Assembly: GCF_037975245.1 (NCBI RefSeq)
Contig: NC_092576.1
Coordinates: forward strand, 6,304,001 to 6,368,000
DNA from: Apostichopus japonicus
Lineage: Eukaryota; Echinodermata; Holothuroidea; Aspidochirotida; Stichopodidae
Reading direction: 5' to 3'
DNA: 64,000 nucleotides
A program made the position numbers and the translations under genes. Under the pieces are notes generated by a model, which worked only from the letters and a program-made list of their open reading frames with translations, did no database searches and had not been told where the DNA came from. Of the stretch, positions 25,215 through 40,600 are shown in pieces (position 1 is the stretch's first letter; every line of letters starts with the position of its first letter).

Positions 25215-26790
25215 GTATATCAATGAACTGCTTAGGGCAACCCTCGATAAGGAGGCTCTCTGACCATGTGCCGTACCAAACACAAACAATCAAACGGCGC
25301 CATTTTGAATTCCCTTGCCCTGGATACATGCAAGGGATATCTTTTTTTCCACTCTTAAGTTGTGTCGGATTCTGTTTGTCAATCGTGGTGATCGACTGAG
25401 CTTTTACTTCGCTGGTCCGTGGTAAGTATCTAGGGACAGTAAGGGGACCAAGGGGAAGGAAGGGAACAGATGAGGAAGAAAAACCGTGAGTACACTTTGT
25501 CTATACTAAATGTTCCGGATGGTCTTACTAACACTGCAAGATGTCGCACTCAAACAATTTTATTGACGTACATTGAGACCCCATTTGAAACCGATTTGAA
25601 TCATTTATTCAACAGATACGAGAGAAAGCTTAATGAATTACAAATCCAAAGGTAATTATAAATAATTATTGTAATTCCAAGTAACTACGTATGGGCATTA
25701 TTTTATCGATTAAAAAAAAGCTGTGCTTAAAGCTCGAACTTACTTTTAAATATTGTTTACATTTTTTTCAACTAATTACAAATGTGGAATTAAACAAATT
25801 TAATCATTGCAAAACGTGCTTAATTTACTGACTTCTATTCCCATTACAAATCCCCATAACTTATCTTGCGGATAAGTGGATCAACTGTAACCAGCGATTG
25901 TAAGACATCTGACATTTTGTTCTCCTTTAAGAGAGAACAACTATTAACGGATGCATCTATACTTTGATTTCAATCTCTGTACGTTCTTCAAGTTCGAAGA
26001 CCACGAAAGTATTCATCATTTCCTTTGCCTCGTAGCTCACTTGGCGAAAAGAATAAATTGCTGTACACACTTTTCATTTTTTTTTTTTTACTGTAAAGAA
26101 TTTGTTTGGGAGGAACATTGTTATGTAGCTGAGGGCGCTACTATGACATATCACTTACATTTTAAGTTCAGTATAAATTTTGTTTTTAAATATCTATTTC
26201 ATTAAAAGACCAATAGTTTTCAGCGAAACGGTACATAATGTTGCTTTCATGGAAGTATGTCGCTTGAGTACAGGCGTTTTACCCAATTATCCACACGGTG
26301 TGCCTCGCTAGGAAATATCTCAAAGAAATGTTCTAGACATTAGCTCGTTTGGTCTTACTTTTCCAACCACAAACATTACCTTGGCATTCCACCACACCTT
26401 ATATTCGCTTCCCGAAAAATTAGATGTAACTTATGCACTTGTGCAAAATAATTGCGAACGGAAGATCACGAAAGGGGTAATACAACAAGTGTATTTATAT
26501 GTACAAACGCACTACCGAACGGCATTTCAATACCTGCCGATATCGATTCCATTCTCGATGCGGTATTCACGGTATCGCCAAAGAGAGGCCATACGAAGTC
26601 ATTCTGGAACCGGTTACATCAGCTACAACCGATCCTGAAAATAAATCCGTGTCAAGGTCAACTTGATATGTGCACTTTACGGTGATGTCAGTATACAGTG
26701 ATCTATTTATCACAACATTGTTTTATTCTTGTCACTAGTTGTTTGTATTTATGTAAAAAAATGTAGGCTTATTTAATGCTCTATTGTTGT
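25215..26790. other. Single-copy stretch with two weak open frames
   Basis: Frames at 25470-25655 (61 codons, MRKKNREYTLSILNVPDG...) and 26452-26685 (77 codons, including NALPNGISIPADIDSILDAV and KRGHTKSFWNRL) are not extreme for length. The second has a protein-like composition but no recognised family. A donor-like CCGTG|GTAAGTAT lies at about 25422. None is supported as a gene. Confidence 0.3.
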
Positions 26791-28650
26791 AGTATATATA
26801 TTTATAGATACAACTGTTTTGATAGTGTTGGAGGCCACATATATTCATAGATACATCTATCATGTTAGTGATGCAGGCTGTTATTGTTGTAGGCCACAGA
26901 TATTCATAAATACAGCTGTTATGTTAATGTTGTAGGCCACACATTCATAGATCTATTATATTAGTGTTGAATGTCACATATATATTCATAGATATATCTA
27001 ATATGTTAGAGTTGCATGCCACATATATTCATTGATACAGCTTTTATGTTAATTTTCTCGGCCACATATATTTATAGATACATCTATTATGTTAGTGATG
27101 CAGGCCACAGATATTCATAGATACAACTGTTATGTTAATGTTGTAGGCCACAGATATTCATAGATAGGGGCCTACATATATCGTATGTTAGTATCGTAGG
27201 CCACATAAATTCATAGATACATCTACTTTATTAGTGTTGTAGGTCACATATATTCATAGGTATATCTAGTATGTTAGGGTTGTAGGCTACATATATTCAT
27301 AGATACAGCTGTTATATTAGTGTTGTAGGCCACAGATATTCATAGATACAGCTGTTTTGTTAGTGTTTTAGGCCACATATATTCATAGATACAGCTGTTA
27401 TGGTAATGTTGTAGGCCACAGATATTCATAGATACATCTATTATGTTAGTGATGCAGACCACATATATTCATAGATACAGCTGTTATGGTAATGTTGTAG
27501 GCCACAGATATTCATAGATACATCTATTATATTAGTGTTGTAGGCCACATATATTCATAGATACAGCTGTTATGGTAATGTTGTAGGCCACATATATGCA
27601 TAGATGCCGCGTATCTGTTAGTGATGTAGGCCACAGCAATTCATTGATACAGCTGTTATGTTAGTGTTGTAGGCCACAGATATTCATAGATACAGCTGTT
27701 TTGTTAGTGTTGTAGGCCACATATATTCATAGATACATCTATTATGTTAGTGATGCAGGCCACATATATTCATAGATACAGCTGTTATGGTAATGTTGTA
27801 GGCCACAGATATTCATAGATACAGCTGTTATGGTAATGTTGTAGGCCACATATATTCATAGATAGGGGCCTACATATATCGTATGTTAGTATCGAAGGCC
27901 ACATAAATTCATAGATACATCTACTTTATTAGTGTTGTAGGTCACATATGTTCATAGATATATATAGTATGTTAGGGTTGTGGGCTGCATATATTCATAG
28001 ATACAGCTGTTATATTAGTGTTGTAGGCCACATATATTAATAGATACAGCTGTTTTGTTAGTGTTGTAGGCCACATATATTCATAGATACATATATTATG
28101 TTAGTGATGCAGGCCACATATATTCATAGATACAGCTGTTATGGTAATGTTGTAGGCCACAGATATTCAGAGATACATCTATTATATTAGTGTTGTAGGC
28201 CACAGATATTCATTGATACAGCTGTTATGTTATAGTTATGTAGGCCACAGATATTCATAGATACCTCTATTTTTTTAGTGATGCAGGCCACATATATTCA
28301 TAGATACAGCTGTTTTGTTAGTGTTGTAGGCCACATAGATACATCTATTATGTTAGTGATGCAGGCCACATATATTCATAGATACAGCTGTTATGGTAAT
28401 GTTGTAGGCCACAGATATTCATAGATACATCTATTATATTAGTGTTGTAGGCCACATATATTCATAGATACAGCTGTTATGGTAATGTTGTAGGCCACAT
28501 ATATGCATAGATGCCGCGTATCTGTTAGTGATGTAGGCCACAGCAATTCATTGATACAGCTGTTACGTTAGTGTTGTAGGCCACAGATATTCATAGATAC
28601 AGCTGGTATGTTAGTGGTGTAGGCCTCATATTCATAGATACATTTACAAT
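26790..28650. repeat. Satellite subfamily A, 43-bp unit
   Basis: Tandem units of the form TAGGCCACAGATATTCATAG followed by ATACAGCTGTTATGTTAGTG and TTG. Variants alternate CAGATATTC with CATATATTC, and AGCTGTTATG with ATCTATTATG. Some blocks recur, such as TAGGGGCCTACATATATCG at about 27165 and 27864. The left edge is the most diverged. Confidence 0.95.
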
Positions 28651-31600
28651 GTAGGTCTTGTAAGCCAGTGGTATCCATAGATACAAATGTATAAGTGAAT
28701 TAAGCAAATAAGCAATTATGTTCATAAGTTAGATAAGTAATAGTTGTAAGCAAAATATCTCAATAAATTAATATATTCGTTAGATCTCTAAGCCACATAT
28801 ATTCATAGTTTAATCATATTCGTTAAATTTTTAAGCCACATATATTAATATTTTAATATAAGTCACAGATATTCATAGATAAACCCCCTGTGTAAGTATT
28901 CAAAGCCACAGATATTCATAGATTAACCCCCTGTGTAAGTATTCTAAGCCACAGATATTCATAGAATAACCCCCTGTGTAAGTATTCTAAGCCACAGATA
29001 TTCATAGATTAACCCATGTGTAAGTATTCTAAGCCACAGATATTCATAGTTTAATCCTATTGATAAGTATTATAAGCCACAGATATTCATAGATTAACCC
29101 CCTGTGTGAGTATTCTAAGCCACATATATTCATAGATTAACCCCCTGTGTAAGTATTCTAAGCCACAGATATTCATAGATTAACCCCTTTGTAAGTATAA
29201 TAAGCCACAGATATTCATAGTTTAATCCTATTCGCAAGTATTCTAAGCCGAAGGTGTTCATAGTTTAATCCTATTCGCAAGTATTCTAAGCCGAAGATGT
29301 TCATAGTTTAATCCTATTCGTAACTATTCTAAGCCACAGATATTCATAGATTAACCCCCTGTGTAAGTATTCTAAGCCACAGATATTCATAGATTAACCC
29401 CTTTGTAAGTATAATAAGCCACAGATATTCATAGTTTAATCCTATTCGCAAGTATTCTAAGCCGAAGGTGTTCATAGTTTAATCCTATTCGCAAGTATTC
29501 TAAGCCGAAGATGTTCATAGTTTAATCCTATTCGTAAATATTCTAAGCCACAGATATCCATAGCTTAATCTCATTTGTATGTATTCTAAGACACAGATAT
29601 TCATAGATTAACCCCCTGTGTAAGTATTCTAAGCCACAGATATTCATAGATAAACCCCCTGTGTAAGTATTCAAAGCCACAGATATTCATAGATTAACCC
29701 CCTGTGTAAGTATTCTAAGCCACAGATATTCATAGATTAACCCCCTTTGTAAGTATAATAAGCCACAGATATTCATAGTTCAATCCTATTCGCAAGTATT
29801 CTAAGCCGAAGATGTTCATAGTTTAATCCTATTCGTAAATATTCTAAGCCACATATATCCATAGCTTAATCTCATTTGTATGTATTCTAAGCCACAGATA
29901 TTCATAGATTAACCCCCTGTGTATGTATTCTAAGCCACAGATATTCATAGATTAACCCCCTGTGTAAGTATTCTAAGCCACAGATATTCATAGATTAACC
30001 CCCTGTGTAAGAATTCTAAGCCACAGATATTCATAGATTACCCACTGTGTAAGTAATCTAAGCCACAGATATTCATAGATAAACCCCTTTGTAAGTATAA
30101 TAAGCCACAGATATTCATAGTTTAATCCTATTCGCAAGTATTCTAAGCCGAAGGTGTTCATAGTTTAATCCTATTCGCAAGTATTCTAAGCCGAAGATGT
30201 TCATAGTTTAATCCTATTCGTAAATATTCTAAGCCACAGATATCCATAGCTTAATCTCATTTGTATGTATTCTAAGACACAGATATTCATAGATTAACCC
30301 CCTGTGTAAGTATTCTAAGCCACAGATATTCATAGATAAACCCCCTGTGTAAGTATTCAAAGCCACAGATATTCATAGATTAACCCCCTGTGTAAGTATT
30401 CTAAGCCACAGATATTCATAGAATAACCCCCTGTGTAAGTATTCTAAGCCACAGATATTCATAGATTAACCCATGTGTAAGTATTCTAAGCCACAGATAT
30501 TCATAGTTTAATCCTATTGATAAGTATTATAAGCCACAGATATTCATAGATTAACCCCCTGTGTGAGTATTCTAAGCCACATATATTCATAGATTAACCC
30601 CCTGTGTAAGTATTCTAAGCCACAGATATTCATAGATTAACCCCTTTGTAAGTATAATAAGCCACAGATATTCATAGTTTAATCCTATTCGCAAGTATTC
30701 TAAGCCGAAGGTGTTCATAGTTTAATCCTATTCGCAAGTATTCTAAGCCGAAGATGTTCATAGTTTAATCCTATTCGTAAATATTCTAAGCCACATATAT
30801 TCATAGATTAACCCCCTGTGTAAGTATTCAAAGCCACAGATATTCATAGATTAACCCCCTGTGTAAGTATTCTAAGCCACAGATATTCATAGAATAACCC
30901 CCTGTGTAAGTATTCTAAGCCACAGATATTCATAGATTAACCCATGTGTAAGTATTCTAAGCCACAGATATTCATAGTTTAATCCTATTGATAAGTATTA
31001 TAAGCCACAGATATTCATAGATTAACCCCCTGTGTGAGTATTCTAAGCCACATATATTCATAGATTAACCCCCTGTGTAAGTATTCTAAGCCACAGATAT
31101 TCATAGATTAACCCCTTTGTAAGTAAAATAAGCCACAGATATTCATAGTTTAATCCTATTCGCAAGTATTCTAAGCCGAAGGTGTTCATAGTTTAATCCT
31201 ATTCGCAAGTATTCTAAGCCGAAGATGTTCATAGTTTAATCCTATTCGTAACTATTCTAAGCCACAGATATTCATAGATTAACCCCCTGTGTAAGTATTC
31301 TAAGCCACAGATATTCATAGATTAACCCCTTTGTAAGTATAATAAGCCACAGATATTCATAGTTTAATCCTATTCGCAAGTATTCTAAGCCGAAGGTGTT
31401 CATAGTTTAATCCTGATCGCAAGTATTCTAAGCCGAAGATGTTCATAGTTTAATCCTATTCGTAAATATTCTAAGCCACAGATATCCATAGCTTAATCTC
31501 ATTTGTATGTATTCTAAGACACAGATATTCATAGATTAACCCCCTGTGTAAGTATTCTAAGCCACAGATATTCATAGATTAACCCCCTGTGTAAGCATTC

Positions 31601-34600
31601 TAAGCCACAGATATTCATAGAATAACCCCCTGTGTAAGTATTCTAAGCCACAGATATTCATAGATTAACCCATGTGTAAGTATTCTAAGCCACAGATATT
31701 CATAGTTTAATCCTATTGATAAGTATTATAAGCCACAGATATTCATAGATTAACCCCCTGTGTGAGTATTCTAAGCCACATATATTCATAGATTAACCCC
31801 CTGTGTAAGTATTCTAAGCCACAGATATTCATAGATTAACCCCTTTGTAAGTATAATAAGCCACAGATATTCATAGTTTAATCCTATTCGCAAGTATTCT
31901 AAGCCGAAGGTGTTCATAGTTTAATCCTATTCGCAAGTATTCTAAGCCGAAGATGTTCATAGTTTAATCCTATTCGTAAATATTCTAAGCCACATATATT
32001 CATAGATTAACCCCCTGTGTAAGTATTCAAAGCCACAGATATTCATAGATTAACCCCCTGTGTAAGTATTCTAAGCCACAGATATTCATAGAATAACCCC
32101 CTGTGTAAGTATTCTAAGCCACAGATATTCATAGATTAACCCATGTGTAAGTATTCTAAGCCACAGATATTCATAGTTTAATCCTATTGATAAGTATTAT
32201 AAGCCACAGATATTCATAGATTAACCCCCTGTGTGAGTATTCTAAGCCACATATATTCATAGATTAACCCCCTGTGTAAGTATTCTAAGCCACAGATATT
32301 CATAGATTAACCCCTTTGTAAGTAAAATAAGCCACAGATATTCATAGTTTAATCCTATTCGCAAGTATTCTAAGCCGAAGGTGTTCATAGTTTAATCCTA
32401 TTCGCAAGTATTCTAAGCCGAAGATGTTCATAGTTTAATCCTATTCGTAACTATTCTAAGCCACAGATATTCATAGATTAACCCCCTGTGTAAGTATTCT
32501 AAGCCACAGATATTCATAGATTAACCCCTTTGTAAGTATAATAAGCCACAGATATTCATAGTTTAATCCTATTCGCAAGTATTCTAAGCCGAAGGTGTTC
32601 ATAGTTTAATCCTGATCGCAAGTATTCTAAGCCGAAGATGTTCATAGTTTAATCCTATTCGTAAATATTCTAAGCCACAGATATCCATAGCTTAATCTCA
32701 TTTGTATGTATTCTAAGACACAGATATTCATAGATTAACCCCCTGTGTAAGTATTCTAAGCCACAGATATTCATAGATTAACCCCCTGTGTAAGCATTCT
32801 AAGCCACAGATATTCATAGAATAACCCCCTGTGTAAGTATTCTAAGCCACAGATATTCATAGATTAACCCATGTGTAAGTATTCTAAGCCACAGATATTC
32901 ATAGTTTAATCCTATTGATAAGTATTATAAGCCACAGATATTCATAGATTAACCCCCTGTGTGAGTATTCTAAGCCACATATATTCATAGATTAACCCCC
33001 TGTGTAAGTATTCTAAGCCACAGATATTCATAGATTAACCCCTTTGTAAGTATAATAAGCCACAGATATTCATAGTTTAATCCTATTCGCAAGTATTCTA
33101 AGCCGAAGGTGTTCATAGTTTAATCCTATTCGCAAGTATTCTAAGCCGAAGATGTTCATAGTTCAATCCTATTCGTAAATATTCTAAGCCACATATATTC
33201 ATAGATTAACCCCCTGTGTAAGTATTCTAAGCCACAGATATTCATAGATTACCCCCTGTGTAAGTAATCTAAGCCACAGATATTCATAGATTAACCCCTT
33301 TGTAAGTATAATAAGCCACAGATATTCATAGTTTAATCCTATTCGCAAGTATTCTAAGCCGAAGGTGTTCATAGTTTAATCTTATTCGTAACTATTCTAA
33401 GCCACAGATATCCATAGCTTAATCTTATTTATATGTATTCTAAGCCACAGATATTCATAGATTAACCCCCTTTGTAAGTATAATAAGCCACAGATATTCA
33501 TAGTTTAATCCTATTCGTGAGTATTCTAAGCCGAAGATGTTCATAGTTTAATCCTATTCGTAAATATTCTAAGCCACAGATATCCATAGCTTAATCTCAT
33601 TTGTATGTATTCTAAGCCACAGATATTCATAGATTAACCCCCTTTGTAAGTATAATAAGCCACAGATATTCATAGTTCAATCCTATTCGCAAGTATTCTA
33701 AGCCGAAGATGTTCATAGTTTAATCCTATTCGTAAATATTCTAAGCCACATATATCCATAGCTTAATCTCATTTGTATGTATTCTAAGCCACAGATATTC
33801 ATAGATTAACCCCCTGTGTATGTATTCTAAGCCACAGATATTCATAGATTAACCCCCTGTGTAAGTATTCTAAGCCACAGATATTCATAGATTAACCCCC
33901 TGTGTAAGAATTCTAAGCCACAGATATTCATAGATTACCCACTGTGTAAGTAATCTAAGCCACAGATATTCATAGATAAACCCCTTTGTAAGTATAATAA
34001 GCCACAGATATTCATAGTTTAATCCTATTCGCAAGTATTCTAAGCCGAAGGTGTTCATAGTTTAATCATATTCGTAACTATTCTAAGCCACAGATATCCA
34101 TAGCTCAATCTTATTCGTATGTATTCTAAGCCACAGATATTCATAGATTAACCCCCTTTGTAAGTATAATAAGCCACAGATATTCATAGTTTAATCCTAT
34201 TCGCAAGTATTCTAAGCCGAAGATGTTCATAGTTTAATCCTATTCGTAAATATTCTAAGCCACATATATCCATAGCTTAATCTCATTTGTATGTATTCTA
34301 AGCCACAGATATTCATAGATTAACCCCCTGTGTAAGTATTCTAAGCCACAGATATTCATAGATTAACCCCCTGTGTAAGTATTCTAAGCCACAGATATTC
34401 ATAGATTAACCCCCTGTGTAAGTATTCTAAGCCACAGATATTCATAGATTACCCCCTGTGTAAGTATAATAAGCCACAGATATTCATAGATAAACCCCTT
34501 TGTAAGTATAATAAGCCACAGATATTCATAGATTAATCCTATTCGCAAGTATTCTAAGCCGAAGGTGTTCATAGTTTAATCCTATTCGTAACTATTCTAA

Positions 34601-37600
34601 GCCACAGATATCCATAGCTTAATCTTATTTGTATGTATTCTAAGCCACAGATATTCATAGATTAACCCCCTTTGTAAGTATAATAAGCCACAGATATTCA
34701 TAGTTTAATCCTATTCGCAAGTATTCTAAGCCGAAGATGTTCATAGTTTAATCCTATTCGTAAATATTCTAAGCCACAGATATCCATAGCTTAATCTCAT
34801 TTGTATGTATTCTAAGCCACAGATATTCATAGATTAACCCCCTGTGTAAGTATTCTAAGCCACAGATATTCATAGATTAACCCCCTGTGTAAGTATTCTA
34901 AGCAACAGATATTCATAGATTACTCCCTGTGTAAGTAATCTAAGCCACAGATATTCATAGATAAACCCCTTTGTAAGTATAATAAGCCACAGATATTCAT
35001 AGTTTAATCCTATTCGCAAGTATTCTAAGCCGAAGGTGTTCATAGTTTAATCCTATTCGTAACTATTCTAAGCCACAGATATCCATAGCTTAATCTTATT
35101 TGTATGTATTCTAAGCCACAGATATTCATAGATTAACCCCCTTTGTAAGTATAATAAGCCACAGATATTCATAGTTTAATCCTATTCGCAAGTATTCTAA
35201 GCCGAAGATGTTCATAGTTTAATCCTATTCGTAAATATTCTAAGCCACATATATCCATAGCTTAATCTCATTTGTATGTATTCTAAGCCACAGATATTCA
35301 TAGATTAACCCCCTGTGTATGTATTCTAAGCCACAGATATTCATAGATTAACCCCCTGTGTAAGTATTCTAAGCCACAGATATTCATAGATTAACCCCCT
35401 GTGTAAGAATTCTAAGCCACAGATATTCATAGATTACCCCCTGTGTAAGTAATCTAAGCCACAGATATTCATAGATAAACCCCTTTGTAAGTATAATAAG
35501 CCACAGATATTCATAGTTTAATCCTATTCGCAAGTATTCTAAGCCGAAGGTGTTCATAGTTTAATCCTATTCATAACTATTCTAAGCCACAGATATCCAT
35601 AGCTTAATCTTATTTGTATGTATTCTAAGCCACAGATATTCATAGATTAACCCCCTTTGTAAGTATAATAAGCCACAGATATTCATAGTTTAATCCTATT
35701 CGCAAGTGTTCTAAGCCGCAGATGTTCATAGTTTAATCCTATTCGTAAATTTTCTAAGCCACAGATATCCATAGCTTAATCTCATTTGTATATATTCTAA
35801 GCCACAGATATTCATAGATTAACCCCCTGTGTAAGTATTCTAAGCCACAGATATTCATGGATTAACCCCCTGTGTAAGTATTCTAAGCCACAGATATTCA
35901 TAGATTAGCCCCTGTGTAAGTATTCTAAGCAACAGATATTCATAGATTACCCCCTGTGTAAGTATTCTAAGCCACAGATATTCATAGATAAACCCCTTTG
36001 TAAGTATAATAAGCCACAGATATTCATAGTTTAATCCTATTCGCAAGTATTCTAAGCCGAAGGTGTTCATAGTTTAATCCTATTCGTAAATATTCTAAGC
36101 CACAGATATCCATAGCTTAATCTTATTTATATGTATTCTAAGCCACAGATATTCATAGATTAACCCCCTGTGTAAGTATTCTAAGCCACAGATATTCATA
36201 GATTAACCCCTTTGTAAGTATTCTAAGCCACAGATATTCATAGATTAACCCCCTGTGTAAGTATTCTAAGCCACAGATATTCATAGATTAACCCCCTGTG
36301 TAAGTATTCAAAGCCACAGATATTCATAGATTAACCCATGTGTAAGTATTCTGAGCCACAGATATTCATAGTTTAATCCTATTGATAAGTATTCTAAGCC
36401 ACAGATATTCATAGATTAACCCCCTGTGTAAGTATTCTAAGCCACAGATATTCATAGATTAACCCCTTTGTAAGTATAATAAGCCACAGATATTCATAGT
36501 TTAATCCTATTGATAAGTATTCTAAGCCACAGATATTCATAGATTACCCCCTGTGTAAGTAATTTAAGCCACAGATATTCATAGATAAACCCCTTTGTAA
36601 GTATAATAAGCCACAGATATTCATAGATTAATCCTATTTGCAAGTATTCTAAGCCGAAGGTGTTCATAGTTTAATCCTATTCGTAAATATTCTAAGCCAC
36701 ATATATCCATAGCTTAATCTCATTTGTATGTATTCTAAGCCACAGATATTCATAGATTAACCCCCTGTGTAAGTATTCTAAGCCACAGATATTCATAGAT
36801 TAACCCCCTGTGTAAGTATTCTAAGCCACAGATATTCATAGATTAACCCCCTGTGTAAGTATTCTAAGCCACAGATATTCATAGATTACCCCCTGTGTAA
36901 GTATAATAAGCCACAGATATTCATAGATAAACCCCTTTGTAAGTATAATAAGCCACAGATATTCATAGATTAATCCTATTCGCAAGTATTCTAAGCCGAA
37001 GGTGTTCATAGTTTAATCCTATTCGTAAATATTCTAAGCCACAGATATCCATAGCTTAATCTTATTTGTATGTATTCTAAGCCACAGATATTCAAAGATT
37101 AACCCCCTTTGTAAGTATAATAAGCCACAGATATTCATAGTTTAATCCTATTCGCAAGTATTCTAAGCCGAAGATGTTCATAGTTTAATCCTATTCGTAA
37201 ATATTCTAAGCCACAGATATCCATAGCTTAATCTCATTTGTATGTATTCTAAGCCACAGATATTCATAGATTAACCCCCTGTGTAAGTATTCTAAGCCAC
37301 AGATATTCATAGATTAACCCCCTGTGTAAGTATTCTAAGCAACAGATATTCATAGATTACTCCCTGTGTAAGTAATCTAAGCCACAGATATTCATAGATA
37401 AACCCCTTTGTAAGTATAATAAGCCACAGATATTCATAGTTTAATCCTATTCGCAAGTATTCTAAGCCGAAGGTGTTCATAGTTTAATCCTATTCGTAAC
37501 TATTCTAAGCCACAGATATCCATAGCTTAATCTTATTTGTATGTATTCTAAGCCACAGATATTCATAGATTAACCCCCTTTGTAAGTATAATAAGCCACA

Positions 37601-40600
37601 GATATTCATAGTTTAATCCTATTCGCAAGTATTCTAAGCCGAAGATGTTCATAGTTTAATCCTATTCGTAAATATTCTAAGCCACATATATCCATAGCTT
37701 AATCTCATTTGTATGTATTCTAAGCCACAGATATTCATAGATTAACCCCCTGTGTATGTATTCTAAGCCACAGATATTCATAGATTAACCCCCTGTGTAA
37801 GTATTCTAAGCCACAGATATTCATAGATTAACCCCCTGTGTAAGAATTCTAAGCCACAGATATTCATAGATTACCCCCTGTGTAAGTAATCTAAGCCACA
37901 GATATTCATAGATAAACCCTTTGTAAGTATAATAAGCCACAGATATTCATAGTTTAATCCTATTCGCAAGTATTCTAAGCCGAAGGTGTTCATAGTTTAA
38001 TCCTATTCATAACTATTCTAAGCCACAGATATCCATAGCTTAATCTTATTTGTATGTATTCTAAGCCACAGATATTCATAGATTAACCCCCTTTGTAAGT
38101 ATAATAAGCCACAGATATTCATAGTTTAATCCTATTCGCAAGTGTTCTAAGCCGCAGATATTCATAGTTTAATCCTATTCGTAAATTTTCTAAGCCACAG
38201 ATATCCATAGCTTAATCTCATTTGTATATATTCTAAGCCACAGATATTCATAGATTAACCCCCTGTGTAAGTATTCTAAGCCACAGATATTCATGGATTA
38301 ACCCCCTGTGTAAGTATTCTAAGCCACAGATATTCATAGATTAGCCCCTGTGTAAGTATTCTAAGCAACAGATATTCATAGATTACCCCCTGTGTAAGTA
38401 TTCTAAGCCACAGATATTCATAGATAAACCCCTTTGTAAGTATAATAAGCCACAGATATTCATAGTTTAATCCTATTCGCAAGTATTCTAAGCCGAAGGT
38501 GTTCATAGTTTAATCCTATTCGTAACTATTCTAAGCCACAGATATCCATAGCTTAATCTTATTTATATGTATTCTAAGCCACAGATATTCATAGATTAAC
38601 CCCCTTTGTAAGTATAATAAGCCACAGATATTCATAGTTTAATCCTATTCGCAAGTATTCTAAGCCGAAGATGTTCATAGTTTAATCCTATTCGTAAATA
38701 TTCTAAGCCACAGATATCCATAGCTTAACGCTCAATTGTACGTATTCTAAGCCACAGATATTCATAGATTAACCCCCTGTGTAAGTATTCTAAGCCACAG
38801 ATATTCATAGATTAACCCCTTTGTAAGTATTCTAAGCCACAGATATTCATAGATTAACCCCCTGTGTAAGTAGTTTAAGCCACAGATATTCATAGATTAA
38901 CCCCCTGTGTAAGTATTCAAAGCCACAGATATTCATAGATTAACCCATGTGTAAGTATTCTGAGCCACAGATATTCATAGTTTAATCCTATTGATAAGTA
39001 TTCTAAGCCACAGATATTCATAGATTAACCCCCTGTGTAAGTATTCTAAGCCACAGATATTCATAGATTAACCCCTTTGTAAGTATAATAAGCCACAGAT
39101 ATTCATAGTTTAATCCTATTGATAAGTATTCTAAGCCACAGATATTCATAGATTACCCCCTGTGTAAGTAATTTAAGCCACAGATATTCATAGATAAACC
39201 CCTTTGTAAGTATAATAAGCCACAGATATTCATAGTTTAATCCTATTTGCAAGTATTCTAAGCCGAAGGTGTTCATAGTTTAATCCTATTCGTAAATATT
39301 CTAAGCCACAGATATCCATAGCATAATCTTATTTGTATGTATTCTAAGCCACAGATATTCATAGATTAACCCCCTTTGTAAGTATAATAAGCCACAGATA
39401 TTCATAGTTTAATCCTATTCGCAAGTATTCTAAGAAGAAGATGTTCATAGTTTAATCCTATTCGTAAATATTCTAAGCCACAGATATCCATAGCTTAATC
39501 TCATTTGTATGTATTCTAAGCCACAGATATTCATAGATTAAACCCCTGTGTAAGTATTCTAAGCCACAGATATTCATAGATTAACCCCCTGTGTAAGTAT
39601 TCTAAGCCACAGATATTCATAGATTAACCCCCTGTGTAAGTAATCTAAGTCACAGATATTCATAGATTAACCCCTTTGTAAGTATAATAAGCCACAGATA
39701 TTCATAGTTTAATCATATTCGCAAGTATTCTTAGCCGAAGGTGTTCATAGTTTAATCCTATTCGTAACTATACTAAGCCACAGATATCCATAGCTTAATC
39801 TTATTTGTATGTATTCTAAGCCACAGATATTCATAGATTAAACCCCTGTGTAAGTATTCTAAGCCACAGATATTCATAGATTACCCCCTTTGTAAGTAAT
39901 CTAAGCCACAGATATTCATAGATTAACCCCTTTGTAAGTATTCTAAGCCGAAGATGTTCATAGTTTAATCCTATTCGTAAATATTCTAAGCCACAGATAT
40001 CCATAGCTTAATCTCATTTGTATGTATTCTAAGCCACAGATATTCCTAGATTAACCCCCTTTGTAAGTATTCTAAGCCACAGATATTCATATATTATTCC
40101 CCTGTGTAAGTATTCTAAGCCACAGATATTCATAGATTAACCCCCTGTGTAAGTATTCTAAGCCACAGAATTTCATAGATAAACCCCTTTGTAAGTATAA
40201 TAAGCCACAGATATTCATAGTTTAATCCTATTCGCAAGTATTCTAAGCCGAAGGTGTTCATAGTTTAATCCTATTCGTAACTATTCTAAGCCACAGATAT
40301 CCATAGCTTAATCTTATTTATATGTATTCTAAGCCACAGATATTCATAGATTAACCCCCTTTGTCAGTATAATAAGCCACAGATATTCATAGTTTAATCC
40401 TATTCGCAAGTATTCTAAGCCGAAGATGTTCATAGTTTAATCCTATTCGTAAATATTCTAAGCCACAGATATCCATAGCTTAACGCTCAATTGTACGTAT
40501 TCTAAGCCACAGATATTCATAGATTAACCCCCTGTGTAAGTATTCTAAGCCACAGATATTCATAGATTAACCCCTTTGTAAGTATTCTAAGCCACAGATA

